Source: Phycisphaeraceae bacterium (lineage in GTDB: Bacteria > Planctomycetota > Phycisphaerae > Phycisphaerales > UBA1924). From it: a stretch of DNA of 64,000 nucleotides. Location: positions 1 through 64,000 of the forward strand of contig JAHBXL010000009.1 in NCBI GenBank assembly GCA_019636495.1, read 5' to 3'. This document shows positions 26,723 to 35,600 of the stretch, piece after piece (the stretch's first letter is position 1; every line of letters starts with the position of its first letter). The notes beneath the pieces are model-generated. The model saw only the letters and a list, made by a program, of their open reading frames with translations, searched no databases and was not told the origin of the DNA. A program made the translations under genes and the position numbers.

Positions 26723-28225
26723 TCAGCGCGTGGCCACCGCGACCGCAGACCCGGAGACTACGCCCAACGGCAGGTCGGGCAGGCTGGCCACCGCGCCCGC
26801 CACGTCGAGGAGCTTGGGGTCGGTGTAGACGTTGGCCGTCAGGCTCGGGTCGCTGTGCCGCATCGCGGCCTGCGCGGTCCGCAGGGGGACGCCCGCTTTC
26901 GACAGGTGCGTCCCGAAGGTGTGCCGCAGGGCATGCACGTCGATGGTGCGGCCGCGGTCGTCGGTCTTGACGACGACTTCTTTACCGCCGCGCTGCTCGA
27001 CGCGGGCCAGCCCGGCGAAGACCAGGTCGCGGTCGAAGATACGGATCAGCCCGTCGGGCACGTCGAATAGCGGCTCGTCGCTCGGCAGTGCGGCGGGGAT
27101 CGGCACATCCGCGTCGCGGGCGGCCTGCTGGGCCCACGCCAGCCGGTCGGCCAGCCACGAGCGGATGTCAGCGGCGAGATCCGTCCGCAGCGGGATCTCC
27201 GACCCGCGCCGATTCTTCTCGTCCCGGGCGTTCAGGAGCATGTGCGGCACCCGGCCGCCGAGATCGACCTGGCCCACGGTGATGCTGGCCAACTCGCCCT
27301 TCCGCAGGCCCGTGAGCACGAGCGTCTTGTAGATCAGCGCCCGCTCGCGGCCGATGCGGAGCAGGTTGTCCCGCGTCGCGGCCGACACCTTGGCCTGGGC
27401 GTGCCCCTTCGCCTCCCCGCGCCGCACGGTCAGCGCGTCGGCCAGAGGTCGGCGCTGGGCGGCGTCGAGCAGGCGGGCCAGCTCCTCCTCGGTCAGGGCG
27501 CGGCGCTGCCGCCGCGTGTCGGCCCGCTGGTCGGCCACCGCGACGGCCAGAAGCGGGTTGTGCGTGAGCCGCCCGGCGCGAACGCACCAGTTGACGAACG
27601 TCACGCACGCCTGCCGATAGCCGTTCCGTGTGCCCGCGGACATGCCCTTGTCTGCCTGATCCCGGAGCCACCGCTCGACCGTCGCGGCCGTGAAGTCTCG
27701 CAATCGCTTTACTCCCCGGTCGGTGGCAACGCGGGCCACCCTGCGGCGGGCCTGGACGTACCAGTGCTCGGTGCTGCCCTTGAGCCGCAGATGGTCGCGC
27801 CACGCGTCGAGGTTCGTCTCGATCGACTCGGCCCCGTGTCGGGAGGCAGCGTCCTCCTCGGGTGTGATGACGCCGGCGCGGATCAGCTCGGCCCGGCGCA
27901 CCAGTTGGGCCAGCACGGCCCGTGCCGCGGTCTCATCGGAACAGCCGGTCGGCCGCTCGACCCAGAACCCTGCCGCGTCGCGGAACTTGGCGATGTACGA
28001 CTTGGTCTCGCCGCGAATGCGCACCCGGCCGTCGGCGGCGGTGAACACCTCCGCGGTGCGGACCTTGCCATTGCGGAGTTGGTAGCGGGCGAGGCGCTTG
28101 CCGCGCTGCTCGATGATCTCCGCGCCGGGCGGCAAGGGTGCGGTCCAGGCTTTGCGGAACACGGTGCCCATCGGGCGGGGGTCTCCATCGCCCCGACTCG
28201 GCGGGTTGCCGGGATCGGGGGTCAC
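26723..28225 (-). CDS. tyrosine recombinase (integrase) of the tRNA-Gly element
   Basis: A 500-residue product catalysing site-specific integration and excision. The N-terminal half contains a SAM-like core-binding domain (about residues 135-225). The catalytic domain shows R308 (LTGLRKGEL), K337 (DEKNRRGSEIPL), H431-x-x-R434 (HALRHTFGTHL), H457 (AMRHSDPSLT) and the nucleophile Y467 (ANVYTDP), so all key residues are present. The GTG at 28225 is the far start; ATG 28171 (MGTVFRKAW) is an alternative, and neither has a clear ribosome-binding site. It sits 1.8 kb from attL, converging with the DUF3800 gene with no spacer. Confidence 0.95.
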   Translation of the reverse strand: MTPDPGNPPSRGDGDPRPMGTVFRKAWTAPLPPGAEIIEQRGKRLARYQLRNGKVRTAEVFTAADGRVRIRGETKSYIAKFRDAAGFWVERPTGCSDETAARAVLAQLVRRAELIRAGVITPEEDAASRHGAESIETNLDAWRDHLRLKGSTEHWYVQARRRVARVATDRGVKRLRDFTAATVERWLRDQADKGMSAGTRNGYRQACVTFVNWCVRAGRLTHNPLLAVAVADQRADTRRQRRALTEEELARLLDAAQRRPLADALTVRRGEAKGHAQAKVSAATRDNLLRIGRERALIYKTLVLTGLRKGELASITVGQVDLGGRVPHMLLNARDEKNRRGSEIPLRTDLAADIRSWLADRLAWAQQAARDADVPIPAALPSDEPLFDVPDGLIRIFDRDLVFAGLARVEQRGGKEVVVKTDDRGRTIDVHALRHTFGTHLSKAGVPLRTAQAAMRHSDPSLTANVYTDPKLLDVAGAVASLPDLPLGVVSGSAVAVATR

Positions 28226-28306
28226 AGTCAGGGCTGGCCGGTGGCACGGGTCAAGTCGCCCCCCGGCGGCAAAGCCAGGGGGCGATGCATGTGGGGATGT
28301 GCGGGA

Positions 28307-28996
28307 CTACAGGGCGCTCCGGGCCTTGGCGTGCGCCCGCTCGGCATCGCTGAGCCGCGTCTCCGCGGCCGCGAGGGCGGCCTTGGCCCGCTCGATCTCG
28401 GCGTTCAGCCGGGCCTCCTGTTCCTTGCGGTCGCGCGAGATGGGCAGGTACTGCAGCTCCCGCTCCAGCCGCTGCACATCCTCGCGGAGGCTGTTGCGCT
28501 TGTTGGTCGTGGCGATGACCACGGCGTGGGCCTGGTTGACCTTGGCCTCCAGCGACCTCCGCTCGATCATCGCAGCAACCTCCTTCGGCAGGCGGGAGAC
28601 AGGGATGAGACCCTCCTCGTAGACGGAAAGCACACGCGTCGCTGCGGACTCCGCATCACCGAGTTCGCGCCGCGCGGCATCGGCTTCTCGGGCGACGGCT
28701 TCCGCCTCCGCCTCGAGCTTGTCGATGGCGGCCTGTGCCTTCGCCCCGACCGCATCGGAGTGGGCCTTCGCCTGACTCGCCACACGCCGGAGATGCGCGA
28801 CGGTGTCCGCGGTGGCCATGTCGGTGCGGATGTCCGCGATGCGGGCGAGGATGGCGTCCGCGGCCGCGAGCTCCATCCCGGCGTCGTTGGCCAGTTCCGC
28901 CAGGCGCTCCGGCGGCTCCTCGGACCACGCCGCGTTGATGAACGCGGTGCGGGCCTGCTGCTTCTTGTTCTGGGCGATCTGTGCGAGTGACATCAT
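28307..28996 (-). CDS. coiled-coil protein, last gene of the element's replication-type operon
   Basis: A 229-residue product from ATG 28996 (AAAGGA about 8 bases upstream; a second ATG follows at once). Almost the whole chain is predicted long helix and coiled coil: ADTVAHLRRVASQAKAHSD, AQAAIDKLEAEAEAVAREAD, then KEQEARLNAEIERAKAALAA. It contains no cysteine or enzymatic motif. It overlaps the preceding gene by four bases and is followed 81 bases later by the recombinase on the same strand. A structural or scaffolding role is possible; function unknown. Confidence 0.75.
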   Translation of the reverse strand: MMSLAQIAQNKKQQARTAFINAAWSEEPPERLAELANDAGMELAAADAILARIADIRTDMATADTVAHLRRVASQAKAHSDAVGAKAQAAIDKLEAEAEAVAREADAARRELGDAESAATRVLSVYEEGLIPVSRLPKEVAAMIERRSLEAKVNQAHAVVIATTNKRNSLREDVQRLERELQYLPISRDRKEQEARLNAEIERAKAALAAAETRLSDAERAHAKARSAL

Positions 28997-29490
28997 GACT
29001 TCGTCCTTTCCGTAAGGGGGATCACGACAGCGCCGTGCAGGAACAGCTCCCGCGCGGCCTTGACGATCAGGGCTTGGTGCTGGCTGATGAGTTGCTCGGC
29101 GAGCGGGGTGGCCCACTCGCGGCGCTCGGACCATCGGTCTGACCAGTCCTCCGGGCCGTCCATGCGGAGTTCGGGGGCGAGCGAGAGCTCGGTGGCAGCC
29201 CGAAGATCGGTCAGCAGGTGGTCGAACGGCTCGATCTGGCCGACGGCCTCCAGCTGGACGAGCTTGTTCCTCAAGTGCGGCGGTAGCGCCGGCTCCAGTT
29301 CGCACTCGGCGAGAGCCGCGGACAGCGGCCCGATGGCTGACACGATTTCCCTGCTCGCCGGAGTGAGCTCCCGTGATGGCCAGCAAGAGCAGCCATCCTG
29401 GAACACCTTCGCCACCACCTTGTGATTGGTGAGCACGTAGGCGGCGACCGCGCGGCCCGCCTCGTGCATACTGAGTTTCCATCGATTCAT
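28993..29490 (-). CDS. small protein with HEAGR motif (degenerate M41-like)
   Basis: A 165-residue product. ATG 29490 has GAGGAGG 9 bases upstream and overlaps the previous stop (ATGA). The N-terminus reads SMHEAGRAVAAYVLTNHKVV, strongly like the HEAGHAV zinc motif of FtsH-type M41 peptidase domains but with Arg replacing the second zinc-binding His. The rest (LRNKLVQLEAVGQIEPFDHL) is helical. If related, it has probably lost metalloprotease activity. It is the fourth gene of a five-gene overlapping operon. Confidence 0.7.
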   Translation of the reverse strand: MNRWKLSMHEAGRAVAAYVLTNHKVVAKVFQDGCSCWPSRELTPASREIVSAIGPLSAALAECELEPALPPHLRNKLVQLEAVGQIEPFDHLLTDLRAATELSLAPELRMDGPEDWSDRWSERREWATPLAEQLISQHQALIVKAARELFLHGAVVIPLTERTKS

Positions 29491-29750
29491 GAAGTTGCCT
29501 CCTCGAGCGCGCGCTCGCACGCCCGCGTTGCTGATCCAGAGGTCGCGTACACGCCTACGACCATCCACTTGCCCCTCAGGCACGCCATGGCGAGGTAGAG
29601 CCGGCGCTGACGGCCACAGCGGTGAGGCGTGACCGGGAAGCCCACGATCCGCTCGAGTTCGAAAACTCGGGCGACGTACTCGCCATCGAGACGGCAGTCG
29701 ATGTGCCGCCCCTCGTCGAAGGCCTTCGTCCAGTAGGAAGTCCAGCGCAT
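29487..29750 (-). CDS. small unknown protein
   Basis: An 87-residue product from ATG 29750, which shares a base with the stop of the upstream toprim/DUF3987 gene (TGATG). It reads RWTSYWTKAFDEGRHIDC, then YVARVFELERIVGFPV and LYLAMACLRGKWMVVGVY: an alternating beta-rich pattern of a small single-domain protein. No known family is recognised. Its own stop overlaps the next start. Confidence 0.7.
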   Translation of the reverse strand: MRWTSYWTKAFDEGRHIDCRLDGEYVARVFELERIVGFPVTPHRCGRQRRLYLAMACLRGKWMVVGVYATSGSATRACERALEEATS

Positions 29751-31867
29751 CACGCGGCACCTCCCGCGGGTGTGGAGGCGGACGTGTCTACACCGTCTAC
29801 ACAAACGGAATCCCCGTTTGCGGCAGCGCCCGCGGGGGTTCTGTAGACGGGATCACCGGAAGCGCCGGGCAGGACGAACCTCCGGGCTTTGGGCGCACCG
29901 GGTCCGCACTGAGGCAGGTACACCCACTGTCCGTGGCCCGCATCCACCAGCCGCGACAGCGCGGCCTCGGCGTCCTTCACGGTCTTGAACTTCCTGCTCG
30001 ACTGGACCAGTTCACGCCCGCTGACGCTGCCACCCTTGCGGCGGACGATGTCGAGCAGTTGCCGGTCCTCGCGGTCGTCATCGCCCTCGGCGAGGCGCGC
30101 GTACGTCCTCTCCGCCTCGCGGCGGAACCAGTTCGCCAACTCGATGCCGCGACGCATGGACTCGCCGTCGACGACACCGGTGAACGCGCCTTCGCACGCG
30201 GCAACCCTGCCGAGGTGGACGACAAGGGCCAGACGCGCGGCCGCGCACTCGATCTTCGCCATCATCGCGCGAGCCCGCTCGTCCTGGCCCGCCATCTCCG
30301 CGTTCAAGGAGTTGTAGAAGGTGGCCCACAGGTGGCTGGCCTGTTCGTCAAGTGAGAGGGCTCGGGGCACCGCAGTCCCGTGCGGATCCTCGTCGAGCTC
30401 GAGCGCGTATAGCGTCTCGACCATCGCGTTGTACCTCCGCTCGACCATCGGCGGGATGCCGCCGGGCTGCCAGCGACGGGTCGGGATTGGCGGCATCGAG
30501 AGCAGGAGCCGGGCAACCAGTCCCGAGTCGAAGTCGGTGCCCGTGAGCGCCGCGGCGAGAACACCCGGCTGGACGAGCCCGCTGACGTTCAGGGCGGCCC
30601 GCTCGACGCGGATGGGCGGAGCCGTCTTGCGATCGACCTTCAGTGGCTGCGCCCGGTGCATCGGCAGCCAGCGAGCGGCCTCACTCGCGGCACGCCCGCC
30701 GTTGGCGGAGTAACGACCGAAGTTCAACCAGGCGGCGAGCTCGTCGCAGGCGAGCAGCATGCCGCGCGGGCTGGCGGCGAGCATCACGGCGAGTGCCTCG
30801 ACGGTGACGTCCGAAGTGATGAACCTCTCGCAGACCGGCGCTTCTGGGGCGGTAGGCGGTGTCGCGGTCAGATTGCTCTTCCCGGCTCCCCGTTCCCAGG
30901 AACGCATCGCTTTCTCGTGCTGGGCCACCTCGGCGGCGTGCTGTTTCAACGCCTCGCGGTGTGCTCGGAGGGCTTCGGCATCGCGCTTCTCAGCGGGGCG
31001 GGTGACGAGCTCAAGGGCCGGTGACTTGCCCGCGCCGCTCGGCGCGACGACGGTTATCCACACGATCGCTGGCTCGTGCCAGGAGGCATGCAGCGCGATG
31101 GTGCGGCTGTTGCCGATCGCGGCACACATCGCCGCCAGCGCCAGCGGGCCGAGCATCGCCGGGTCAACCTGCAATGAGTTTGCGCCGGCCCGCACCAGGT
31201 CGGCCGCGGCCTTGGGCAGCGCCTCCGTTGGGAAGGGCACGAACTCCGGCACGTGCGGACGGTCGGGCGTCTCGGGCGTGGGTGGCTCGAACGGCTGGGC
31301 CTCCTCGATCAGCCGAGCGATGTCCGCATCACCAGCCCCGCCGTCGGTGACCCACGACCGCACGTCCTTATGCCCTTCCGGTGGGAATGTGAGCCGCACG
31401 GAATCGCACACGCCGATGAGCGCCGCGCACAGCGATTCGACGCTCTTCCGTCCAGCGGTGTCGTTGTCGCCGATGAGGACGACATGGCGGTCCCGCAGCA
31501 GGACAGCGAGCTCATCCCCGCCGCGCCCTGCCATCGGCGCGCCCACCGTCGTGAAGGCGAACGTGCACAGGCACGCCGTATCGCTCGCCCCTTCGGCGAC
31601 GAGGATCGGATCACGCAGGCTCGTGCCCGAATAGGCAGGCAGACCGTCAGCCGGGAAGATCAGCCCGCGCTTGCCGCCCTTCGCCGCGGTGTAGCGCGGC
31701 TGACCCTCGGCCGGGGCGTCCCAGCGCGTCAGCGTGCCGATCCGCTCGCCTTGGGCGTTCCGCTCCGGGTACCGCCAGCCGCCCTCGATCCGCTCGCCGC
31801 CGATGGCGAGCCAGCCGTGGGCGGCCGTGCCCGGGGGCATGTTGTTCGCGTCGAGCCCCTCGTTCAT
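29750..31867 (-). CDS. toprim plus DUF3987 primase/helicase-like protein
   Basis: A 705-residue product. The N-terminal part (residues 15-190) is a toprim-like unit: PILVAEGASDTACL with E92, and LIGDNDTAGRKS with D134 and D136, as in primases that act on mobile DNA. The C-terminal part is a DUF3987 ATPase with Walker A VAPSGAGKSPAL (K281) and a distal region CDELAAWLNFGRYSANGGRA. The combination is typical of replication proteins of integrative elements and phage satellites. Start ATG 31867 overlaps the stop of the HTH gene (ATGA). It is the main gene of the operon 32115-28307. Confidence 0.88.
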   Translation of the reverse strand: MNEGLDANNMPPGTAAHGWLAIGGERIEGGWRYPERNAQGERIGTLTRWDAPAEGQPRYTAAKGGKRGLIFPADGLPAYSGTSLRDPILVAEGASDTACLCTFAFTTVGAPMAGRGGDELAVLLRDRHVVLIGDNDTAGRKSVESLCAALIGVCDSVRLTFPPEGHKDVRSWVTDGGAGDADIARLIEEAQPFEPPTPETPDRPHVPEFVPFPTEALPKAAADLVRAGANSLQVDPAMLGPLALAAMCAAIGNSRTIALHASWHEPAIVWITVVAPSGAGKSPALELVTRPAEKRDAEALRAHREALKQHAAEVAQHEKAMRSWERGAGKSNLTATPPTAPEAPVCERFITSDVTVEALAVMLAASPRGMLLACDELAAWLNFGRYSANGGRAASEAARWLPMHRAQPLKVDRKTAPPIRVERAALNVSGLVQPGVLAAALTGTDFDSGLVARLLLSMPPIPTRRWQPGGIPPMVERRYNAMVETLYALELDEDPHGTAVPRALSLDEQASHLWATFYNSLNAEMAGQDERARAMMAKIECAAARLALVVHLGRVAACEGAFTGVVDGESMRRGIELANWFRREAERTYARLAEGDDDREDRQLLDIVRRKGGSVSGRELVQSSRKFKTVKDAEAALSRLVDAGHGQWVYLPQCGPGAPKARRFVLPGASGDPVYRTPAGAAANGDSVCVDGVDTSASTPAGGAA

Positions 31868-32115
31868 CGACGGGCCCCCCGCCCACCCGACGTCGCCCGG
31901 GACATGGCAATGTCGCCACCGGCCTTGCGTTCGAGGTGCTCACGGAGGTCACTGAGCCGCCAGCGCACGACCCGATGCCCCAGCCGGATCGGCGCGGGGA
32001 GCTCGCCCCTCTGGGCCATTCGCCAAATCGTGCGAGCATTGACGCCAAGGAGTTCCGCCACCTCGCGGACGTTGATCACCGCGACGTCCGTCTTTCGAAC
32101 CTGAAGTTCATCCAT
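31864..32115 (-). CDS. AlpA/excisionase-type helix-turn-helix protein
   Basis: An 83-residue product from ATG 32115. Residues 10-65 form the HTH_17/AlpA fold: VREVAELLGVNARTIWRMAQ, then RGELPAPIRLGHRVVRW with a winged RVVRWRLSDLREHL end. Such proteins bind DNA to control excision or, as recombination directionality factors, assist the integrase. It heads a five-gene operon with start-stop overlaps at every junction. The ribosome-binding site is weak (TTGGGTG). Upstream is an 830-base non-coding region that should hold its promoter. Confidence 0.85.
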   Translation of the reverse strand: MDELQVRKTDVAVINVREVAELLGVNARTIWRMAQRGELPAPIRLGHRVVRWRLSDLREHLERKAGGDIAMSRATSGGRGARR

Positions 32116-32354
32116 GAATGCACCCAAAGTGCCGCCGCAAACGGGATCAACCCGCCAGCAGGCGCATGACAACGGGAACCCCGGCGCACCGTGCGGCGGG
32201 GCGGGCTGGTGTTGGATCGCGGCAGGTTGGCTGGATTGGGCTGGGTCGATCGTGCGCGTAGGCGGGTGAGGCTCTACTTCACCCATCTACGCGAAAGCCA
32301 CGCGGCGTGGCGAAGACTCGGGAGGATTCTCCGGGGCCGCGAATGACCCCGGGA

Positions 32355-32406
32355 CCCTCTATATGTGCATGACCCCGCAGAAGTGTCGCGCGAAATCGTG
32401 TTCTTG
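32355..32406 (+). repeat. direct repeat of the non-coding region, copy 1
   Basis: CTATATGTGCATGACCC, then AAGTGTCGCGCGAAATC. It matches the copy at 32886-32937 at most positions, with substitutions that look like drift. It has the same orientation, 531 bases from copy 2. Confidence 0.6.
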
Positions 32407-32885
32407 TCGTTCTGCGTCATGGCCTGCCCCCGTACCCCTCTGTCGTTCGTGGCGATCTGTTGCGCGGAGCCGGGCGATTCGTGCCGCAGACGCATTCCGC
32501 CATATAGCATCTAACCCGTTCGCGGGCGGTTTCCCGAATATGTGGGTCATTTTCGTTCAGATTCCTGTCATGGCCTGTCCGCGAAGGTCTTCCAGTACCC
32601 CTTTATGCAAATTCGGGCAGGGCTGTGGCGCGAATCACACGGTGCGTCCCCCGGCTACATACGCCGTCCTGCGGTTGCCTGTCCGCCACGCCCGCGCCGA
32701 TTCCAGCTGGGGTGGTAGGGTCGGTGCGAATCACCGCATGCCCCTCTGTGTGTTCCCTATGCAGCCGAAAGGCCATCTGCCCAGAAAATCTGGCAACCGA
32801 GCGCCTCGAGGCGCACAGAGTCTCTCCTGGTCATCTCGCGCCGGAAGCCGCCACTTCACGAAATAATTCGGTGAGAGCCTCGGTG

Positions 32886-32937
32886 CTCCCTATATCTGCG
32901 CGACCCTCGAAAAGTGTCGCGTGAAATCCTGTTGCTG
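32886..32937 (+). repeat. direct repeat of the non-coding region, copy 2
   Basis: CTATATCTGCGCGACCC, then AAGTGTCGCGTGAAATC. It ends just before the stop of the convergent-facing Res gene at 32946. Confidence 0.6.
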
Positions 32938-32945
32938 GTGCCCAC

Positions 32946-35600
32946 CTACGGCTGCTTGCCGAGCGTGCCAGCGACTTTCTGCTGCCAGTCGTTCTGGAGG
33001 AGCAGTTCGAATCGGATGTGCTGCTTCCCGTGCTCAAGGATCAGCTCGCCCGCCGGGACGGCGGTCTGCGAGTGCTGGGTCAGCAAGTTGAACAACTTCT
33101 CCTTGTACGCGGTGTCGGCGCTTCCGGCGAGGTGGAGACCCTTGGTCTCAAGCACCGTGAACCGGACCACACCCGAGCCATCTCCATCCAGACACGCAAG
33201 GAAGTCCGGGTACACCCGCCCGCGCTGCCATCCCTGCAGTGACCAGTCCTGACGGACCGCGATGCGGTGCCACCACTTCACGGCGTCATCCCCGTCCAAG
33301 TACCACGCGACCTTCTCCTCCAGCCCGTTGACCTGCTTGCGGTAGATGGGCTCGAGGTAGCTCTTCTCGATCGGCGTGCCATTCTGCCGCGTGAGCACCT
33401 GTTCGGCATCGAGTACATCGAGTTCGAGGGTCTGCGCGAGCTCCCAGTTCAGATTCGGGTCATTCGACGACACCAGACTGAAAGACAGCTCGCCCGCCGA
33501 CAGCATCCGGCGAAACAAAGCCTCTCCGGCGTCGTTGACCTGCTTCTTCAGGTCCTCCTTGATCTCGCCCAACAAGGCCAACCGGTTGGCAAAGATGCGT
33601 GCCTCGGAAATGCCGCGCCGGCGTAGCGCATCAATCGCCTGATCGACAATCCGCGCGCCCTGCCAGGGGTTGGGTACGACATCGAGCAGGAGCCGCGCCA
33701 ACGCCGCAGTCTCCAACTGCCCGTCCGCCGCGGCGATGGTCGTCACGGGGCTTGCTTGCACGGCGGCTGAACCATCGCCACCGACATCGACGCGGGCCTG
33801 AGATCGCTGGATGCCCTCGGCAGAATCCGGGGAAAAGGTGTCCCGCCCCTTGAACTCGAAGGCATCCCAAGGCAATCGCGGCAGCAGGTCCCGCTCATAG
33901 TCGAACTCGCGCCATTCCTTGGTCCTGTAGTGCTTCGACAACACGCGCGGCAAAAAGACCTTCACGCCCTTGAACGCGTCGCGCCGCTTGAGCGTCACGC
34001 GCTTCGAACCCGCCACCACACCCTTCCCCGCCGCACGCACGCCTGCCGCCAGGTCGCCCATGCCCTCATCTTCCAGGGCCCGGCGTACATTGGCGACCGC
34101 TTCCTGCACATTCTGGTCGTGGGTGAAGACATAGCACTCGTCCAGCGCCGCCACGCCGGTCAGCTTCGCACCGGGCTGGCGTAGCACGCGGCCGACCATC
34201 TGCGTCAGCGCCGTGTCCGCCGTTGTCTTCGACAGCACCACCAGCACGTACGCGAATGGGCAATCCCACCCCTCGCGCAGCGCATCCTTGGTGATGATGT
34301 AGCGCACCGGGCACTTGTCGGACAGCAGGCCCTTGCCCTCATACGCCGGGTTCTTGTCCACCTCGGCGAGCTCGTCGTTCGACGACGACTTGATCCGGAT
34401 CTCGTCCTTGTCCACGCCGAGCTTCTCGATGAGGTGCTCGCGCACAACGTCGGCGTGGATCTCGTGCTTGTCCCGCTGGTCCGCCCCCGTGCGTTCCACG
34501 CGGATCAGCATGATGGGCCGGATGTAGCGGTCCTGATTGTTCTGGACTTTCCGGGCGGCCTTGTTGAGCTCGTCCAGCTTCTCCTTCGCGGCGGCCAGAG
34601 CATGCTTCCAGTCGGCCCGCCCCTCGTTGATGAGGTTGATGGGGAGCTTGATCATCTCCTCGTCTTTGAGGGCCGTGCCGGTGACGTTGACCAGCACGTT
34701 GCTGATGTGCTCCCTGGGGTTCGGCGTGGCCGACAACTCGAGGATGAACTTCGGGTTGTGCGAAGCGATGAAGTTGAGCGCCGTGGCCGAGTATGCCTTG
34801 TGCCCCTCATCGATCACCACCAGCGGCCGGGTCAGACGCAGCACGTTCGCGAGGCTCTGCTTTGCCATGACGCCGCCAATGGCGAAACCCTCCTCGGTCA
34901 GATCGTTCACCTCGAGATCCGGGTGCTCACGCAGGAGCGCCGCGTTCCCCGTCGCGTCGTCCACATCCGGGAAGAATGATGGGTACCTGCCCGTGTCGCG
35001 GAACATGATGCGGGCCGCCTTGGACTCCGTCTTCACCGACCCGGCCTGAAGCATGATGAGCATCACGCACAGGTAGTTGTCCACATCCTGCTTCGTGAAC
35101 GCGTCGTTCTTCTCCAGCATCTTGACGCGCCCGCCCGAGGCGCGTTCGAGCATCTGCCGATACGGGTGCTCGCGGTTGGCCAGGGTGCGCCATGTCTGCG
35201 AGTAGATCGCATCCGACGGCACGACCCACAGCACCAGCCCGGTCTGCGTCTTGAACGCCTCCGTGTTGATCCGGTCCACGGCGATGGTGCCGAGCAGCGT
35301 CTTGCCGCCGCCCGTGGGGATCTTCAGGCAGACATTCGGTATCGCCCGCTGCCGACCGTCCTCCCGACCGACGTACGGCATGACGGCCTCGGTGCCATCA
35401 GGCAGCCGGACCTTTGGCAGCGCGCCGGCGGCTGCCAGATCCTGCCAGGTCTCGCGGCAATAGTCGCCGAGCTTGGCATCTCGCCCCTTGCCCCGCTGGA
35501 ACTCGACATATTCCTCCGCTTCTTTGCGCTTCGCCGCGAGCGCGGAGAGATAGCCGCTGAGTCGGTCGAGCACATCGATCTGGTAGTCCTTGAGTTTCAT
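32946..35600 (-). CDS. type III restriction enzyme, Res subunit
   Basis: An 884-residue product: ATP-dependent translocase and endonuclease that acts with Mod on unmethylated head-to-head sites. Motifs in order: Walker A KIPTGGGKT (K100), DEGH at 264-267 (Walker B), SATP at 290-293, and helicase motif VI-like QMVGRVLRQPG. The C-terminal nuclease follows: VYPDFLACLDGDGSG and FTVLETKG, the PD-ExK pattern with D and ExK. Length matches the family. Start ATG 35600 lies immediately next to the Mod stop, so the two are co-translated. No frameshift seen. Confidence 0.93.
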   Translation of the reverse strand: MKLKDYQIDVLDRLSGYLSALAAKRKEAEEYVEFQRGKGRDAKLGDYCRETWQDLAAAGALPKVRLPDGTEAVMPYVGREDGRQRAIPNVCLKIPTGGGKTLLGTIAVDRINTEAFKTQTGLVLWVVPSDAIYSQTWRTLANREHPYRQMLERASGGRVKMLEKNDAFTKQDVDNYLCVMLIMLQAGSVKTESKAARIMFRDTGRYPSFFPDVDDATGNAALLREHPDLEVNDLTEEGFAIGGVMAKQSLANVLRLTRPLVVIDEGHKAYSATALNFIASHNPKFILELSATPNPREHISNVLVNVTGTALKDEEMIKLPINLINEGRADWKHALAAAKEKLDELNKAARKVQNNQDRYIRPIMLIRVERTGADQRDKHEIHADVVREHLIEKLGVDKDEIRIKSSSNDELAEVDKNPAYEGKGLLSDKCPVRYIITKDALREGWDCPFAYVLVVLSKTTADTALTQMVGRVLRQPGAKLTGVAALDECYVFTHDQNVQEAVANVRRALEDEGMGDLAAGVRAAGKGVVAGSKRVTLKRRDAFKGVKVFLPRVLSKHYRTKEWREFDYERDLLPRLPWDAFEFKGRDTFSPDSAEGIQRSQARVDVGGDGSAAVQASPVTTIAAADGQLETAALARLLLDVVPNPWQGARIVDQAIDALRRRGISEARIFANRLALLGEIKEDLKKQVNDAGEALFRRMLSAGELSFSLVSSNDPNLNWELAQTLELDVLDAEQVLTRQNGTPIEKSYLEPIYRKQVNGLEEKVAWYLDGDDAVKWWHRIAVRQDWSLQGWQRGRVYPDFLACLDGDGSGVVRFTVLETKGLHLAGSADTAYKEKLFNLLTQHSQTAVPAGELILEHGKQHIRFELLLQNDWQQKVAGTLGKQP

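Larger units (their letters stand above)
32116..32945. other. long non-coding region between operon and Res gene
   Basis: 830 bases with no supportable gene; the open frames here are Cys/Arg/Ser-rich artefacts. It contains a direct repeat (32355-32406 and 32886-32937), a second repeated phrase GTCATGGCCTG at 32417 and 32567, and three loosely related segments with CCCCTYTRTG followed by TTC. It must carry the promoter of the leftward operon and could hold an origin or an RNA. Confidence 0.5.

Noticed and set aside
32363..32866. Possible 167-residue gene in the element's non-coding region
   Set aside because: Cys/Ser/Arg-rich, no ribosome-binding site, no plausible fold, and it runs across the direct repeats.
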